DNA of 64,000 nucleotides from CAVTJL01 sp963735065 (GTDB lineage: Bacteria; Pseudomonadota; Alphaproteobacteria; Geminicoccales; Geminicoccaceae), in NCBI GenBank assembly GCA_963735065.1, contig CAVTJL010000004.1, forward strand, positions 496,001 to 560,000, in the 5' to 3' direction. Both the position numbers and the translations under genes were made by a program. Below the pieces are notes generated by a model. That model was not told the origin of the DNA. It saw only the letters and a program-made list of their open reading frames with translations, and ran no database searches. Shown here piece by piece: positions 8,583-17,160 of the stretch (position 1 is its first letter; each line of letters opens with the position of its first letter).

Positions 8583-9383
8583 GTGATCAAGGACATTGAC
8601 GATCGCGAGATGCCGCTGCTGGAGCATCTGCTCGAGCTGCGGAACAGGCTGGTCTACTCCTGCATCGCCATCGTCGCAGGGTTTCTCATCTGCTACGCGT
8701 TCTCCTCCCATATCTTCGAATTCCTGGTCGAGCCTCTGGCCCACATCTATGAGGGGCAGACCGGCCGGCGGATGATCTACACCGGCCTCACCGAGGCGTT
8801 CTTCACCTACGTTCGTGTGGCCTTCTTCGCCGGCGCCTTCATCACGTTTCCCTTCGTTGCGTCCCAGATCTGGCTCTTCATCGCGCCCGGCCTCTATCGG
8901 CGTGAGAAGCAGGCACTCCTTCCGTTCCTGGCCGCAACCCCGATCTTGTTCTTCATCGGCGGTGCCTTCGCCTACTACGTCGTGTTCCCGCTCGCTTGGC
9001 GCTTCTTCGTGAGCTTCGAGACCCATGGCGGGCCGGGCATGCTTCCCATCGAGCTCGAGCCGCGGGTCGCGGAGTACCTCGACCTCGTCATGAAGCTCAT
9101 CTTCGCCTTCGGCCTGGCGTTCGAGCTGCCCGTAGCGCTCACCTTATTGGGCCGCGTGGGAATCCTCAGCGCGGACGCGCTTGCCCGCAACCGCCGCTAT
9201 GCGATCGTCGGCGTGTTCATCGCCGCCGCGATCATCACGCCGCCCGACGTCGTCAGCCAGACGACGTTGGCTGTTCCTCTGCTGATCCTCTACGAGATTT
9301 CGATCTTCCTCGTGAGGCGGGTCGAGAAGCGCCGTCGGGAGGCCGAGGAGGCGAGCGCCGCGGAGGATTCGGCCCAGGATTGA
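8583..9383 (+). CDS. tatC: Twin-arginine translocase subunit TatC
   Basis: The core Tat translocase subunit, which recognises the twin-arginine signal. It has 266 residues and six membrane segments. The start GTG at 8583 gives MIKDIDDREMPLLEHLLELRNRL, the family's conserved cytoplasmic N-terminus with the LLEHLLELRNR motif. The conserved periplasmic Pro and the cytoplasmic loop FFTYVRVAFFAGAFITFPF are present. The C-terminus is charged (RRVEKRRREAEE). At least one protein in this window (the PDZ protein near 24 kb) carries a candidate Tat signal. Confidence 0.96.
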   Translation: MIKDIDDREMPLLEHLLELRNRLVYSCIAIVAGFLICYAFSSHIFEFLVEPLAHIYEGQTGRRMIYTGLTEAFFTYVRVAFFAGAFITFPFVASQIWLFIAPGLYRREKQALLPFLAATPILFFIGGAFAYYVVFPLAWRFFVSFETHGGPGMLPIELEPRVAEYLDLVMKLIFAFGLAFELPVALTLLGRVGILSADALARNRRYAIVGVFIAAAIITPPDVVSQTTLAVPLLILYEISIFLVRRVEKRRREAEEASAAEDSAQD

Positions 9384-9457
9384 TTGACAAGGCCCCGGGC
9401 TTCCTCGACCTTCCGCGACCGCGGATGATCCACGCCGCTGCTACTGGATAAATTCCT

Positions 9458-10738
9458 GTGCTCGACCTTCGATGGGTTCGTGAGAACCCTGAGCTTCTCG
9501 ATCGTGCGCTCGCTCGACGAGGCGTGGCGCCGGCAGCTGCCGGAGTCCTGGCCGTGGACGAGGAGCGCCGCGCGCTCGAGACCTCGCTCCAGGAGGATCA
9601 GGCCGAGCGTAACCGGCTGTCGAAGGAGATCGGGGAGGCGAAGCGGAGCAGGGACGAGGAGCGCGCCGAGGCCCTCATGGGCCGCGTCGGAACGCTCAAG
9701 GACCGCATCCAGCAGGGCGAGGAGCGCCTCCGCGAGATCCAGGCGAGACTAGACGCTCTTCTCGCGGGCTATCCCAACGTCCTGGCCGACGACGTGCCCG
9801 ACGGGCTCGACGAGACCATGAACCGGGTCGAGCGGATCGTGGGTGAGCCGCGGCCATTCGCCTTCCAGCCCTTGGCGCACGAGGAGGTAGGCCGCGGCTT
9901 GGGTCTCGACCTCGAGAGCGCGGCGAAGCTCTCGGGCGCGCGGTTCGCGGTCCTGCGGGGCCAGCTTGCCCGGCTCCAGCGAGGCCTCGCCCAGCTGATG
10001 CTCGACATTCAGGTCAAGGAGCACGGCTACACCGAGGTCGACGTTCCCTGCCTGGTTCGGGATGAGGTGGTCTTCGGCACGGGTCAGCTTCCAAAGTTCG
10101 CCGACGATCTCTTTCGCACCACCTCCGGCTTGTGGCTCATTCCGACGGCCGAGGTGCCGCTCACCAACCTCGTTCGTGGCGAGATCCTCGACGAGGGAGA
10201 GCTGCCGCTGCGGCTCACGGCCTGGACACCATGCTTTCGATCCGAGGCCGGTGCCGCCGGGCGTGACACGAAGGGCATCATTCGCGTCCACCAGTTCTAC
10301 AAGATCGAGCTCGTCAGCATCACCACGCCCGAGGCGTCAGACGCCGAGCTCGCACGTATGACGGCCTGCGCGGAGGCCGTTCTCCAGCGGCTGGAGCTTC
10401 CCTATCGGGTTCTCACGCTGTGCGCCGGCGACACGGGCTTCGGTGCCCGCAAGACCCACGATCTGGAGGTCTGGCTGCCCGGGCAGGGCGCCTATCGCGA
10501 GATCTCCTCCTGCTCCAGCTGCGGCGATTTCCAGGCACGCCGGATGAACGCTCGCTGTCGTCCCGCCGGCGGCAAGGGAACGCGGTTCGTGCACACGCTG
10601 AACGGCTCCGGCCTGGCCGTCGGCCGCACCCTCGTGGCCATTCTCGAGAACTTCCAGGAGCCTGACGGCTCGGTCGTGCTGCCCGCCGCTCTACGCCCCT
10701 ATGTCGACGGGATCGAGCGGCTGGTGCCTACGCGATGA
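9458..10738 (+). CDS. serS: Seryl-tRNA synthetase
   Basis: A class II aminoacyl-tRNA synthetase that charges tRNA-Ser and tRNA-Sec, 426 residues. The N-terminal antiparallel coiled coil that contacts the tRNA long arm covers about residues 30-110. Motif 2 is in FRSEAGAAGRDTKGIIRVHQF (about 259-279), and motif 3 is NGSGLAVGRTLVAILENFQ (about 385-403). The start is GTG 9458, 74 bases after tatC. The stop TGA overlaps the surE ATG. Confidence 0.97.
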   Translation: MLDLRWVRENPELLDRALARRGVAPAAAGVLAVDEERRALETSLQEDQAERNRLSKEIGEAKRSRDEERAEALMGRVGTLKDRIQQGEERLREIQARLDALLAGYPNVLADDVPDGLDETMNRVERIVGEPRPFAFQPLAHEEVGRGLGLDLESAAKLSGARFAVLRGQLARLQRGLAQLMLDIQVKEHGYTEVDVPCLVRDEVVFGTGQLPKFADDLFRTTSGLWLIPTAEVPLTNLVRGEILDEGELPLRLTAWTPCFRSEAGAAGRDTKGIIRVHQFYKIELVSITTPEASDAELARMTACAEAVLQRLELPYRVLTLCAGDTGFGARKTHDLEVWLPGQGAYREISSCSSCGDFQARRMNARCRPAGGKGTRFVHTLNGSGLAVGRTLVAILENFQEPDGSVVLPAALRPYVDGIERLVPTR

Positions 10739-11529
10739 CCGAGGCGAAGCCTCTGCGGATCCTCGTCACCAACGATGACGGGGTGGCTGCCCAAGGCATC
10801 AAGCTTCTGGAGCAGATCGCCCGAGGCATCACCGAGGACGTGTGGGTTGTGGCGCCAGAGAGCAACCATAGCGGCGCTGGGCACTCCCTCACGCTACGTA
10901 GGCCTCTGCGCGTACGGAGCCTCGGAGAGCGCCACTTCGCCGTCGACGGCACGCCGACCGATTGTGTGCTCCTCGGGCTACAGCGCCTCATTCCCGGCAA
11001 GCCGGTGGATCTTGTGCTCTCCGGGATCAACCATGGGAGCAATCTCGGCGAGGATGTCACCTATTCCGGCACCATCGCCGCCGCCATGGAGGCGACCCTC
11101 TTCAAGGTGCGCTCGATCGCCCTCTCGCAGGCCTGCCGCGACCGCAGCAAGATCAAGTGGTCGACAGCGGAGGCGTTCGCGCCATCGCTGATTCGTCGCG
11201 TGCTGGCAACGGCTTGGGCCGACGACGTGCTGATCAACATCAATTTTCCAGACCGCGTCGCAAAGAGCGTTCGAGGCGTCCGGATCGCGCGCCAGGGGAA
11301 GCGCAAGCTCGGCGACGAGATCGTCGAGCGGGAAGATCCGAGGGGGGAGCCCTATCTTTGGATCGGTGCCGTCAAGGAGCACGCCGAGATCCAGCCGGGA
11401 ACTGACCTCGCCGCCGTCGAGGAAGGATACGTGGCGGTAACGCCGCTTCACCTGGACATGACCCACGACGCGAGCTTCGCCGCGCTGCGCCATGTGTCAG
11501 CCGAGACTGCATCTGATCACTTAAAGTAA
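10735..11529 (+). CDS. surE: 5'/3'-nucleotidase SurE
   Basis: A metal-dependent survival-protein nucleotidase acting on nucleoside monophosphates in the cytoplasm, 264 residues. ILVTNDDGVAAQGI (about residues 9-22) supplies the paired Asp metal ligands. PESNHSGAGHSLT and VLSGINHGSNLGEDVTYSGTIAAA carry the Ser and Asn ligands. The ATG overlaps the serS stop. In many relatives pcm follows; here the next gene is nlpD after 150 bases, and no isoaspartyl methyltransferase is seen. Confidence 0.96.
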   Translation: MTEAKPLRILVTNDDGVAAQGIKLLEQIARGITEDVWVVAPESNHSGAGHSLTLRRPLRVRSLGERHFAVDGTPTDCVLLGLQRLIPGKPVDLVLSGINHGSNLGEDVTYSGTIAAAMEATLFKVRSIALSQACRDRSKIKWSTAEAFAPSLIRRVLATAWADDVLININFPDRVAKSVRGVRIARQGKRKLGDEIVEREDPRGEPYLWIGAVKEHAEIQPGTDLAAVEEGYVAVTPLHLDMTHDASFAALRHVSAETASDHLK

Positions 11530-11679
11530 AGTGTCACATTATTCAGGCTGGCTTCGGCGCCCCGGCGCACTATCCGGCGCCGCGGCATTTTACGCGGCCT
11601 CCGTTCTTAGAAGTAAATCCTGCGACTGTTGCATGGGGGCTGCTTGATCGTTCTGAGCCCCGCGCTGTAGGCTGCGAGC

Positions 11680-12726
11680 ATGAGTTACGCAGGCCGCGGG
11701 ACGAGATTGGCTGGGCTCGGGGTGCTGATCGCCCTTGGAGGGCTTGCCGCCTGCACCGACTACCAGCCCGTGCGGATGGCCGGGAACGAGACGTGGCTCC
11801 AAGCGCGGGCGCAGGCAGCGGCACAAGCCGCCCATGCACGGGCCGGCACGAGTCTCGTCGAGATCGACCGGGCGGGCAACGCCCGACACGTCGTGATGCC
11901 CGGCGAGAGCGTCTACCGGCTTGCGAAGAAGTATGGCGTCACGCCGAGCGCCATCGTCAACGCCAACGGCTTGAAGCGCCCCTACAGGCTTTATGCGGGG
12001 CAGGTGGTGGCCATTCCGGTGCCGGTGGACGCGCCGATGGCGCGTCCCGTTCAGGTCGCCCAAGCCGGGACGAGCGCCCCGCCGATGGTGGCGCCGCCCG
12101 TGCCTCGGTCACCGACAGACAGTGGGGGCGGCTCCAGCGCAAGGGTTGGCGAGGTGGCCGTCGCATCGCTGGAGCCGCTGGCGCGACCGGCGGCCGCTCC
12201 TGCAGCGCCAATGTCCGCGCCTGCGGCTCCCTCGCCGATGCCGGCATGGAGGCCCGCTCCCGTGTCGGCCGCGGCGCAGCGCGAGGCCTCGGAGGCGAGG
12301 CCGCCGAGCCTCTCCGGCGATGGCTTCCTTTGGCCCGTGAAGGGCCAGGTCGTCAGCCGGTTCGGCGAGAAGCCCAACGGCCAGCGCAATGACGGCATCA
12401 ACATCGCGGCGCCGGCGGGCACGGCGGTGCGGGCCGCGGAGAACGGCATCGTCGTCTATGCGGGCAATCAGATTGCCGGATTCGGCAATATGCTGATCCT
12501 CCGCCACGCTGGCGGCTTCATCACGACCTACGCGCACAATGAGCGGCTCGACGTCACCGTCGGCGACAAGGTGCGACGGGGTCAGGTGATCGCCGAGGTC
12601 GGCTCCACGGGCACCGTCTCGACGGCGCAGCTCCACTTCGAGCTGCGCAAGGGCACCGAGCCCCTCAACCCGCTGGGTCACCTCGTGGCGCCACAGCGGG
12701 TCGTGGCCTCGAGCGACGGTGGCTGA
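11680..12726 (+). CDS. nlpD: NlpD-like lipoprotein with LysM and degenerate LytM (M23) domain
   Basis: An envelope lipoprotein of 348 residues with signal peptide and lipobox LAAC (Cys about residue 25). LysM lies at about 71-112 (HVVMPGESVYRLAKKYGVTPSAIV). A Pro/Ala linker follows, then a LytM/M23 domain at about 210-335 (FLWPVKGQVVSRFGEK to LHFELRKGTEPLNPL). The zinc sites are degenerate: the HxxxD motif reads NDGIN, and the first His of the final HxH reads Gln (AQLHFELR). E. coli NlpD is also degenerate and activates the amidase AmiC, so a regulatory rather than hydrolytic role at division is inferred. Confidence 0.9.
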   Translation: MSYAGRGTRLAGLGVLIALGGLAACTDYQPVRMAGNETWLQARAQAAAQAAHARAGTSLVEIDRAGNARHVVMPGESVYRLAKKYGVTPSAIVNANGLKRPYRLYAGQVVAIPVPVDAPMARPVQVAQAGTSAPPMVAPPVPRSPTDSGGGSSARVGEVAVASLEPLARPAAAPAAPMSAPAAPSPMPAWRPAPVSAAAQREASEARPPSLSGDGFLWPVKGQVVSRFGEKPNGQRNDGINIAAPAGTAVRAAENGIVVYAGNQIAGFGNMLILRHAGGFITTYAHNERLDVTVGDKVRRGQVIAEVGSTGTVSTAQLHFELRKGTEPLNPLGHLVAPQRVVASSDGG

Positions 12727-12740
12727 CAGGTATTGCCGGC

Positions 12741-13604
12741 TCAGCCCGGCGCGAGCGCCTTGCCCTGCCGCCCTGCCAGGTCCTGGATGAACTGCCAGGC
12801 CACACGGCCCGATCGGGCACCACGCGTCTGGGCCCACTCCAGCGCCTCGCGACGAACGAGCTGAGGCTCGTCGTCCAGCCCGAAATGGGCCGCATAGCGC
12901 TCAACCATCGCGAGGTAGGTCTCCTGGCTGCAGGGATGGAAGCCGAGCCAGAGCCCGAAGCGATCGGATAGCGACACTTTCTCCTCGACCAATTCGCCCG
13001 GATGGATCGCGGTGGAGCGCTCGTTCTCGATCATCTGCCGCGGCATCAGATGGCGGCGGTTGGACGTCGCGTAGAAAAGAACGTTGTCCGGCCGGCCCTC
13101 GATGCCGCCTTCGAGCACGGCCTTGAGGGACTTGTAGGACGTCTCGCCGGCATCGAAGGACAGATCGTCGCAAAAGAGCAGGCATCGCCGCCGGCTCGGC
13201 GCCAGAAGGTGAAGGAGGCGCGGCAGGCTCTCGATGTCCTCGCGATGGACCTCGACGAGGAGCAGGGCACCCGGACGCTCGCGGTTGATGGTCGCATGGG
13301 CCGCCTTGACGAGAGAGCTTTTGCCCATGCCGCGGGCTCCCCAGAGCAGGGCGTTGTTGGCCGACAGGCCCAGCGCGAAGCGTCGGGTGTTGTCGAGGAG
13401 AATCTCTGCCACCTGATCGATCCCGCAAAGGAGGCCGAGATCGACGCGTGACACCTGCGCTACCGGGCGCAGCGCTCCGCCGGCCGCCTCGAAGACGAAG
13501 GCGTCGGCACTTTCGAGGTCGGCCGTCGGCGGCGGTGGCGGAGCCAGCCGCTCGAGCGCGCTGGCGATCCGCTCGAGGATCGGGGCAAGCTCGGCGTCGC
13601 TCAT
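12741..13604 (-). CDS. DUF815 family AAA-like ATPase
   Basis: A cytoplasmic P-loop ATPase of the DUF815 family, 287 residues and function unknown. Walker A is GARGMGKSS (about residues 87-95), a Walker B-like segment is CLLFCDDLSF, and a sensor-like ATSNRRHLMPR follows. The ATG at 13604 is preceded by GGAGACCTCG, so I prefer it over an upstream in-frame TTG. It is convergent with nlpD (14-base gap) and divergent from yajC. DUF815 genes commonly occur beside yajC-secDF in alphaproteobacteria, but no mechanistic link is established. Confidence 0.9.
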   Translation of the reverse strand: MSDAELAPILERIASALERLAPPPPPTADLESADAFVFEAAGGALRPVAQVSRVDLGLLCGIDQVAEILLDNTRRFALGLSANNALLWGARGMGKSSLVKAAHATINRERPGALLLVEVHREDIESLPRLLHLLAPSRRRCLLFCDDLSFDAGETSYKSLKAVLEGGIEGRPDNVLFYATSNRRHLMPRQMIENERSTAIHPGELVEEKVSLSDRFGLWLGFHPCSQETYLAMVERYAAHFGLDDEPQLVRREALEWAQTRGARSGRVAWQFIQDLAGRQGKALAPG

Positions 13605-13694
13605 CGAGGTCTCCAAGAGGAATGGGGGCGCGGGAGGCGCGCGAGGCTAGCAGCCTCCGATCGTCCCGCAAGCCCGCGAGACCGGCGGTCCAGG

Positions 13695-13722
13695 TTGCAA
13701 TAAGGTGGGGCGTAGCTATAGT
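13695..13722 (+). promoter_or_regulatory. Candidate sigma-70-type promoter for yajC-secD-secF
   Basis: A TTGCAA hexamer at 13695-13700 and TATAGT at 13717-13722 are separated by 16 bases and sit about 40 bases upstream of the yajC ATG, in the divergent gap with the DUF815 gene. Position and hexamer quality support a promoter; there is no experimental evidence here. Confidence 0.45.
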
Positions 13723-13761
13723 CCGGCGCCGACCGGTCGAAACCAGAGTCCCGAGGATATC

Positions 13762-14139
13762 ATGCTGATCTCTCCGGCCTACGCCCAAGCGGCGGGCGGG
13801 CAGGGCGGTGACCTGTTCGTCTCGCTGATGCCGCTCGTGCTCATTTTTGTCGTCTTCTACTTCCTGCTGATTCGCCCCCAGCAGACCAAGATGAAGCAGC
13901 ACCGCCAGCTCATCGAGAGCATCAAGAAGGGCGACCAGGTGCTGACCGGCGGCGGGATCATCGGCCGCGTGACGCGGGTCGAGGCCGACGGCATGGCCAT
14001 GGTGGAGATCGCGCAGGGGGTCCAGGTCAAGGTCGCCCGGAGCACGATCACGGATGTCTTGAACAAGCCGCAGCCTGCCTCGAACCAGAACAAGTCGGGC
14101 GGGCTTGGCGACCTGTTCGGGCGCTTCTTCAAGCGCTAA
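13762..14139 (+). CDS. yajC: Preprotein translocase accessory subunit YajC
   Basis: A single-pass inner-membrane protein associated with SecDF, 125 residues. The ATG at 13762 (MLISPAYAQAAGGQGGDLF) follows GAGGATATC. An upstream in-frame start is possible but would add non-conserved residues. The membrane helix is about residues 16-37 (LFVSLMPLVLIFVVFYFLLI), followed by the diagnostic RPQQTKMKQHRQLIESIKKGDQVLTGGGIIGRV. secD starts 18 bases downstream, forming the usual yajC-secD-secF operon. Confidence 0.95.
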   Translation: MLISPAYAQAAGGQGGDLFVSLMPLVLIFVVFYFLLIRPQQTKMKQHRQLIESIKKGDQVLTGGGIIGRVTRVEADGMAMVEIAQGVQVKVARSTITDVLNKPQPASNQNKSGGLGDLFGRFFKR

Positions 14140-14156
14140 GCAGGGCGTTCTCGCGT

Positions 14157-15764
14157 ATGCGGTACTCGACTTGGCAGATCGCGCTCATCCTCCTGGTGGC
14201 GGCGCTGGGCGTCGTCTTCACGCTGCCGAACTTCATAGGTCGCACCACCCTGGAAAAGTTGCCCGACTGGCTGCCAAAGCGGCAGATCACGCTGGGCCTC
14301 GACCTGCAGGGCGGCTCCTATCTCCTGCTCGAGGTCGACACGAACGCCCTCGTCAAGGACAAGCTCGACAATCTCGTGGGCGACATCCGCGCGAAGCTCC
14401 GAAAGGCGCGGATCGGGTATCGTGGCCTGGGCGTCCAGGGTGACACCGCGCTGGTCACCCTCACCGATCCGAAGCAGTCCGATGCCGCTCTGGCCCAGCT
14501 CAAGGACATCAACCCACTGATGCCGGCTGCCGGCTTCGGTGCCACGAGCGCACGGCAGTTCGACATCGAGACCTCGCCCAGCGGCAAGATCACGATCAAG
14601 CTCAACAATTCGGCGCGCACCGAGCTGGTTAGCTCGGCGGTGACGCAGTCGCTCGAGGTGGTGCGACGCCGTATCGACGAGCTCGGCACGCGCGAGCCCA
14701 CCATCCAGCGACAGGGCACGAGCCGTATCCTGGTTCAGGTGCCGGGCGAGAAGGACCCAGGCAACATCAAGCGGCTGCTGGGCAAGACGGCCCGGCTGAC
14801 CTTCCACATGGTCGATATGAACGCGAGCGTGCAGGCGGCCGAGGCCGGGAACGTCCCACCGGGCGACGAGCTCCTCCAGGGCGCCGACAATAGCGGTCCA
14901 GGCCCGAGCTACTATCTGGTCGACAAGCGGGTCGAGCTCAGCGGCGAGAACCTCACCGACGCCCAGCCGACCTTCCAGAACGGCGAGCCGGTGGTGAGCT
15001 TCCGGCTCGATTCCGAAGGGGCCCGCAAGTTCGGGCACATCACCCAGGAGAATGTCGGCAAGCTGTTCGCGATCGTGCTCGACGACAAGGTCATCTCCGC
15101 CCCGCGGATCCGCGAGCCCATCCTTGGCGGCTCGGGCATCATATCGGGCAGCTTCACGGCTCAGTCGGCCAACGATCTGGCTATTCTGCTGCGTGCCGGC
15201 GCGCTGCCGGCTCCGCTGAACGTGGTCGAGGAGCGCTCGGTCGGGCCCGATCTCGGTGCCGATTCGATCCGCGCCGGCGCGATCGCGAGCGTGCTCGCGG
15301 TCGTCCTCGTCGTGGCCTTCATGCTTCTCTACTATGGCCTCTTCGGCTTCTTCGCCGACGTGGCCCTCTTCGTGAACCTCTTCCTGATCCTGGCGGCACT
15401 CTCGCTCCTCGGTGCCACGCTGACCTTGCCCGGCATCGCCGGCATCGTCTTGACCGTCGGCATGGCGGTCGATTCGAACGTCTTGATCTTCGAGCGCATC
15501 CGCGAGGAGATACGCCACGGGAGATCCGGCATCGCCGCGATCGATACCGGCTTTCGGGAAGCCCTGCGCACGGTCGTCGATGCCAACGTCACGACGCTCA
15601 TCGCTGGCGTGGTGCTGTTCCAGTTTGGCACGGGCCCGATCAAGGGCTTCGCCGTCACGCTGACGATCGGAATCATCACGACACTCTTCACGGCCGTGAC
15701 CTTCACGCGCCTGCTCATCTGGTACTGGTACAAGACCTATCGCCCCAAGGTCGTGCCGATCTGA
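14157..15764 (+). CDS. secD: Protein translocase subunit SecD
   Basis: An RND-superfamily export factor that uses the proton gradient to complete Sec translocation, 535 residues. There is one N-terminal membrane helix (about residues 5-25), then LGLDLQGGSYLLLEVD, the conserved D1 motif. A large periplasmic region holds the P1/P4 domains. The C-terminal six-helix part begins near residue 378 and includes GIVLTVGMAVDSNVLIFERIREE, the RND Asp-containing helix. It lies between yajC and secF with short spacers. Confidence 0.97.
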   Translation: MRYSTWQIALILLVAALGVVFTLPNFIGRTTLEKLPDWLPKRQITLGLDLQGGSYLLLEVDTNALVKDKLDNLVGDIRAKLRKARIGYRGLGVQGDTALVTLTDPKQSDAALAQLKDINPLMPAAGFGATSARQFDIETSPSGKITIKLNNSARTELVSSAVTQSLEVVRRRIDELGTREPTIQRQGTSRILVQVPGEKDPGNIKRLLGKTARLTFHMVDMNASVQAAEAGNVPPGDELLQGADNSGPGPSYYLVDKRVELSGENLTDAQPTFQNGEPVVSFRLDSEGARKFGHITQENVGKLFAIVLDDKVISAPRIREPILGGSGIISGSFTAQSANDLAILLRAGALPAPLNVVEERSVGPDLGADSIRAGAIASVLAVVLVVAFMLLYYGLFGFFADVALFVNLFLILAALSLLGATLTLPGIAGIVLTVGMAVDSNVLIFERIREEIRHGRSGIAAIDTGFREALRTVVDANVTTLIAGVVLFQFGTGPIKGFAVTLTIGIITTLFTAVTFTRLLIWYWYKTYRPKVVPI

Positions 15765-15775
15765 GGCCATCGCTC

Positions 15776-16720
15776 ATGCGTCGTCTGCCACGTCTCGTAC
15801 CCGACAACACGACGATTCCGTTCATGCGCTTCCGGCGCATGGCGCTCATCGGCTCGGCAACGGTGATCCTGCTGTCGATCCTGCTCGTCGTCTTCAAAGG
15901 CCTGAACTACGGCATCGATTTCGAGGGCGGCGTTCTCCTCGAGGTGAGCGTGCCAGCCGACAAGGCGCAGCTGGCGCCGATGCGCACGACGCTGAGCCAG
16001 CTGGGCCTGGGCGACGTCCAGCTCCAGACCTTTGGCGCGTCGAACGACATTCTCATCCGCGTGCAAAGCCAGAGCGACGATCCGAAGGCCCAGGCGTTCG
16101 TGATCGACAAGGTCAAGAGCGCCCTCGACAAGCTCGTGGGCAAGGGCATCGACTATCGGCGGGCCGAGTTCGTCGGGCCCAAGGTCAGCAGCGAGCTCCT
16201 GCGCGACGGCGTGCTGGCGACCGTGATCGCCATCATGGGCGTGCTCATCTATCTCTGGCTACGCTTCGAGTGGCAGTATGGCGCCGGGGCGGTCCTTGCG
16301 CTCCTCCACGACACGACCGCCACCATCGGCATCTTCGCCATCACGGGCATGACGTTCGATCTCTCGACGGTCGCCGCGGTCCTGACGATCATCGGCTACT
16401 CGCTCAACGACACGGTGGTGGTCTTCGACCGCATTCGGGAGAATCTGCGCCGCTACCGTCGTATGCCGATCGAGGAGCTTCTCGATCGCAGCATCAACGA
16501 GACCCTGGCGCGCACCATCATGACGTCGATGACGACGTTCCTGGCGCTCCTTGCGCTGTTCACCTTCGGCGGCGAGGTGATCCGTGGCTTCACCTTCGCC
16601 ATGATCTGGGGCGTGTTCGTCGGCACCTACTCGACGATCTTCATCGCAGCCCCCGTCCTCATCCATTTCCATCTGCGTGGCGCGCCGAGCAAGGAAGCGG
16701 CGAGCCAGCCCGCGAGCTGA
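15776..16720 (+). CDS. secF: Protein translocase subunit SecF
   Basis: The partner of SecD in the SecDF-YajC complex, 314 residues. The N-terminal helix is followed by the conserved YGIDFEGGVLLEV (about residues 44-56). Later RND motifs include GYSLNDTVVVFDRIREN (about 205-221) and the C-terminal helices ending near FIAAPVLIHFHLR. The start ATG is 12 bases after the secD stop. It is followed after 10 bases by the Mth938-domain gene, an arrangement conserved in alphaproteobacteria. Confidence 0.97.
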   Translation: MRRLPRLVPDNTTIPFMRFRRMALIGSATVILLSILLVVFKGLNYGIDFEGGVLLEVSVPADKAQLAPMRTTLSQLGLGDVQLQTFGASNDILIRVQSQSDDPKAQAFVIDKVKSALDKLVGKGIDYRRAEFVGPKVSSELLRDGVLATVIAIMGVLIYLWLRFEWQYGAGAVLALLHDTTATIGIFAITGMTFDLSTVAAVLTIIGYSLNDTVVVFDRIRENLRRYRRMPIEELLDRSINETLARTIMTSMTTFLALLALFTFGGEVIRGFTFAMIWGVFVGTYSTIFIAAPVLIHFHLRGAPSKEAASQPAS

Positions 16721-16730
16721 GCCTCGGCCG

Positions 16731-17111
16731 ATGGAGATCGAGCAGGTCGTTCCGGAAGGACGCCAGATCATCCAGTCCTACTGGTCTGGCGGCTTCACGG
16801 TGACCGGTGTCCGTCACCATGGCGGTCTCGTGATCACGGCGACGCGCACCGGGGCGCTGGAAGGCGCAGGCGGGGAGATCTCCCGTGAGGAGCTGGCGGT
16901 GCTTCGCCCGCTCGCCGAAGCGGGAGAGCTCGAGCTGGTCATCATAGGCACCGGCAGCGCATTCCGGCCTTGCCCGGCCGCGCTGCGGAGCGAGCTTCGC
17001 GGCTGGGGCCTCGCCGCCGAGGCCATGGCGACGCCGGCCGCCTGTCGTACCTACAATCTGCTCATCACGGAGGGCCGCCGGGTGGCGGCGGCCCTTCTTC
17101 CGATCGACTGA
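16731..17111 (+). CDS. Mth938/DUF498 domain protein (NDUFAF3-like)
   Basis: A small soluble protein of 126 residues with the Mth938 domain: GGFTVTGVRHHGGLVI near residues 20-35, ELVIIGTGSAFRPCPAALRSEL (about 63-84) and MATPAACRTYNLLITEGRRVAAALLP at the end. The human homologue NDUFAF3 is a complex I assembly factor, and bacterial copies typically sit next to secDF. The start ATG at 16731 is 10 bases after the secF stop, so it is likely cotranscribed. Its bacterial role is not settled; assembly of a respiratory or membrane complex is inferred. Confidence 0.9.
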   Translation: MEIEQVVPEGRQIIQSYWSGGFTVTGVRHHGGLVITATRTGALEGAGGEISREELAVLRPLAEAGELELVIIGTGSAFRPCPAALRSELRGWGLAAEAMATPAACRTYNLLITEGRRVAAALLPID

Positions 17112-17160
17112 CGGGGCAGTGGCCTAGCCGAGCCCTGGTGCCGTGGGCGTCCGACCGGGC

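Noticed and set aside
14136..15770. A 544-residue open frame on the - strand across secD
   Set aside because: Complement of a clear secD gene, with no recognisable domain.
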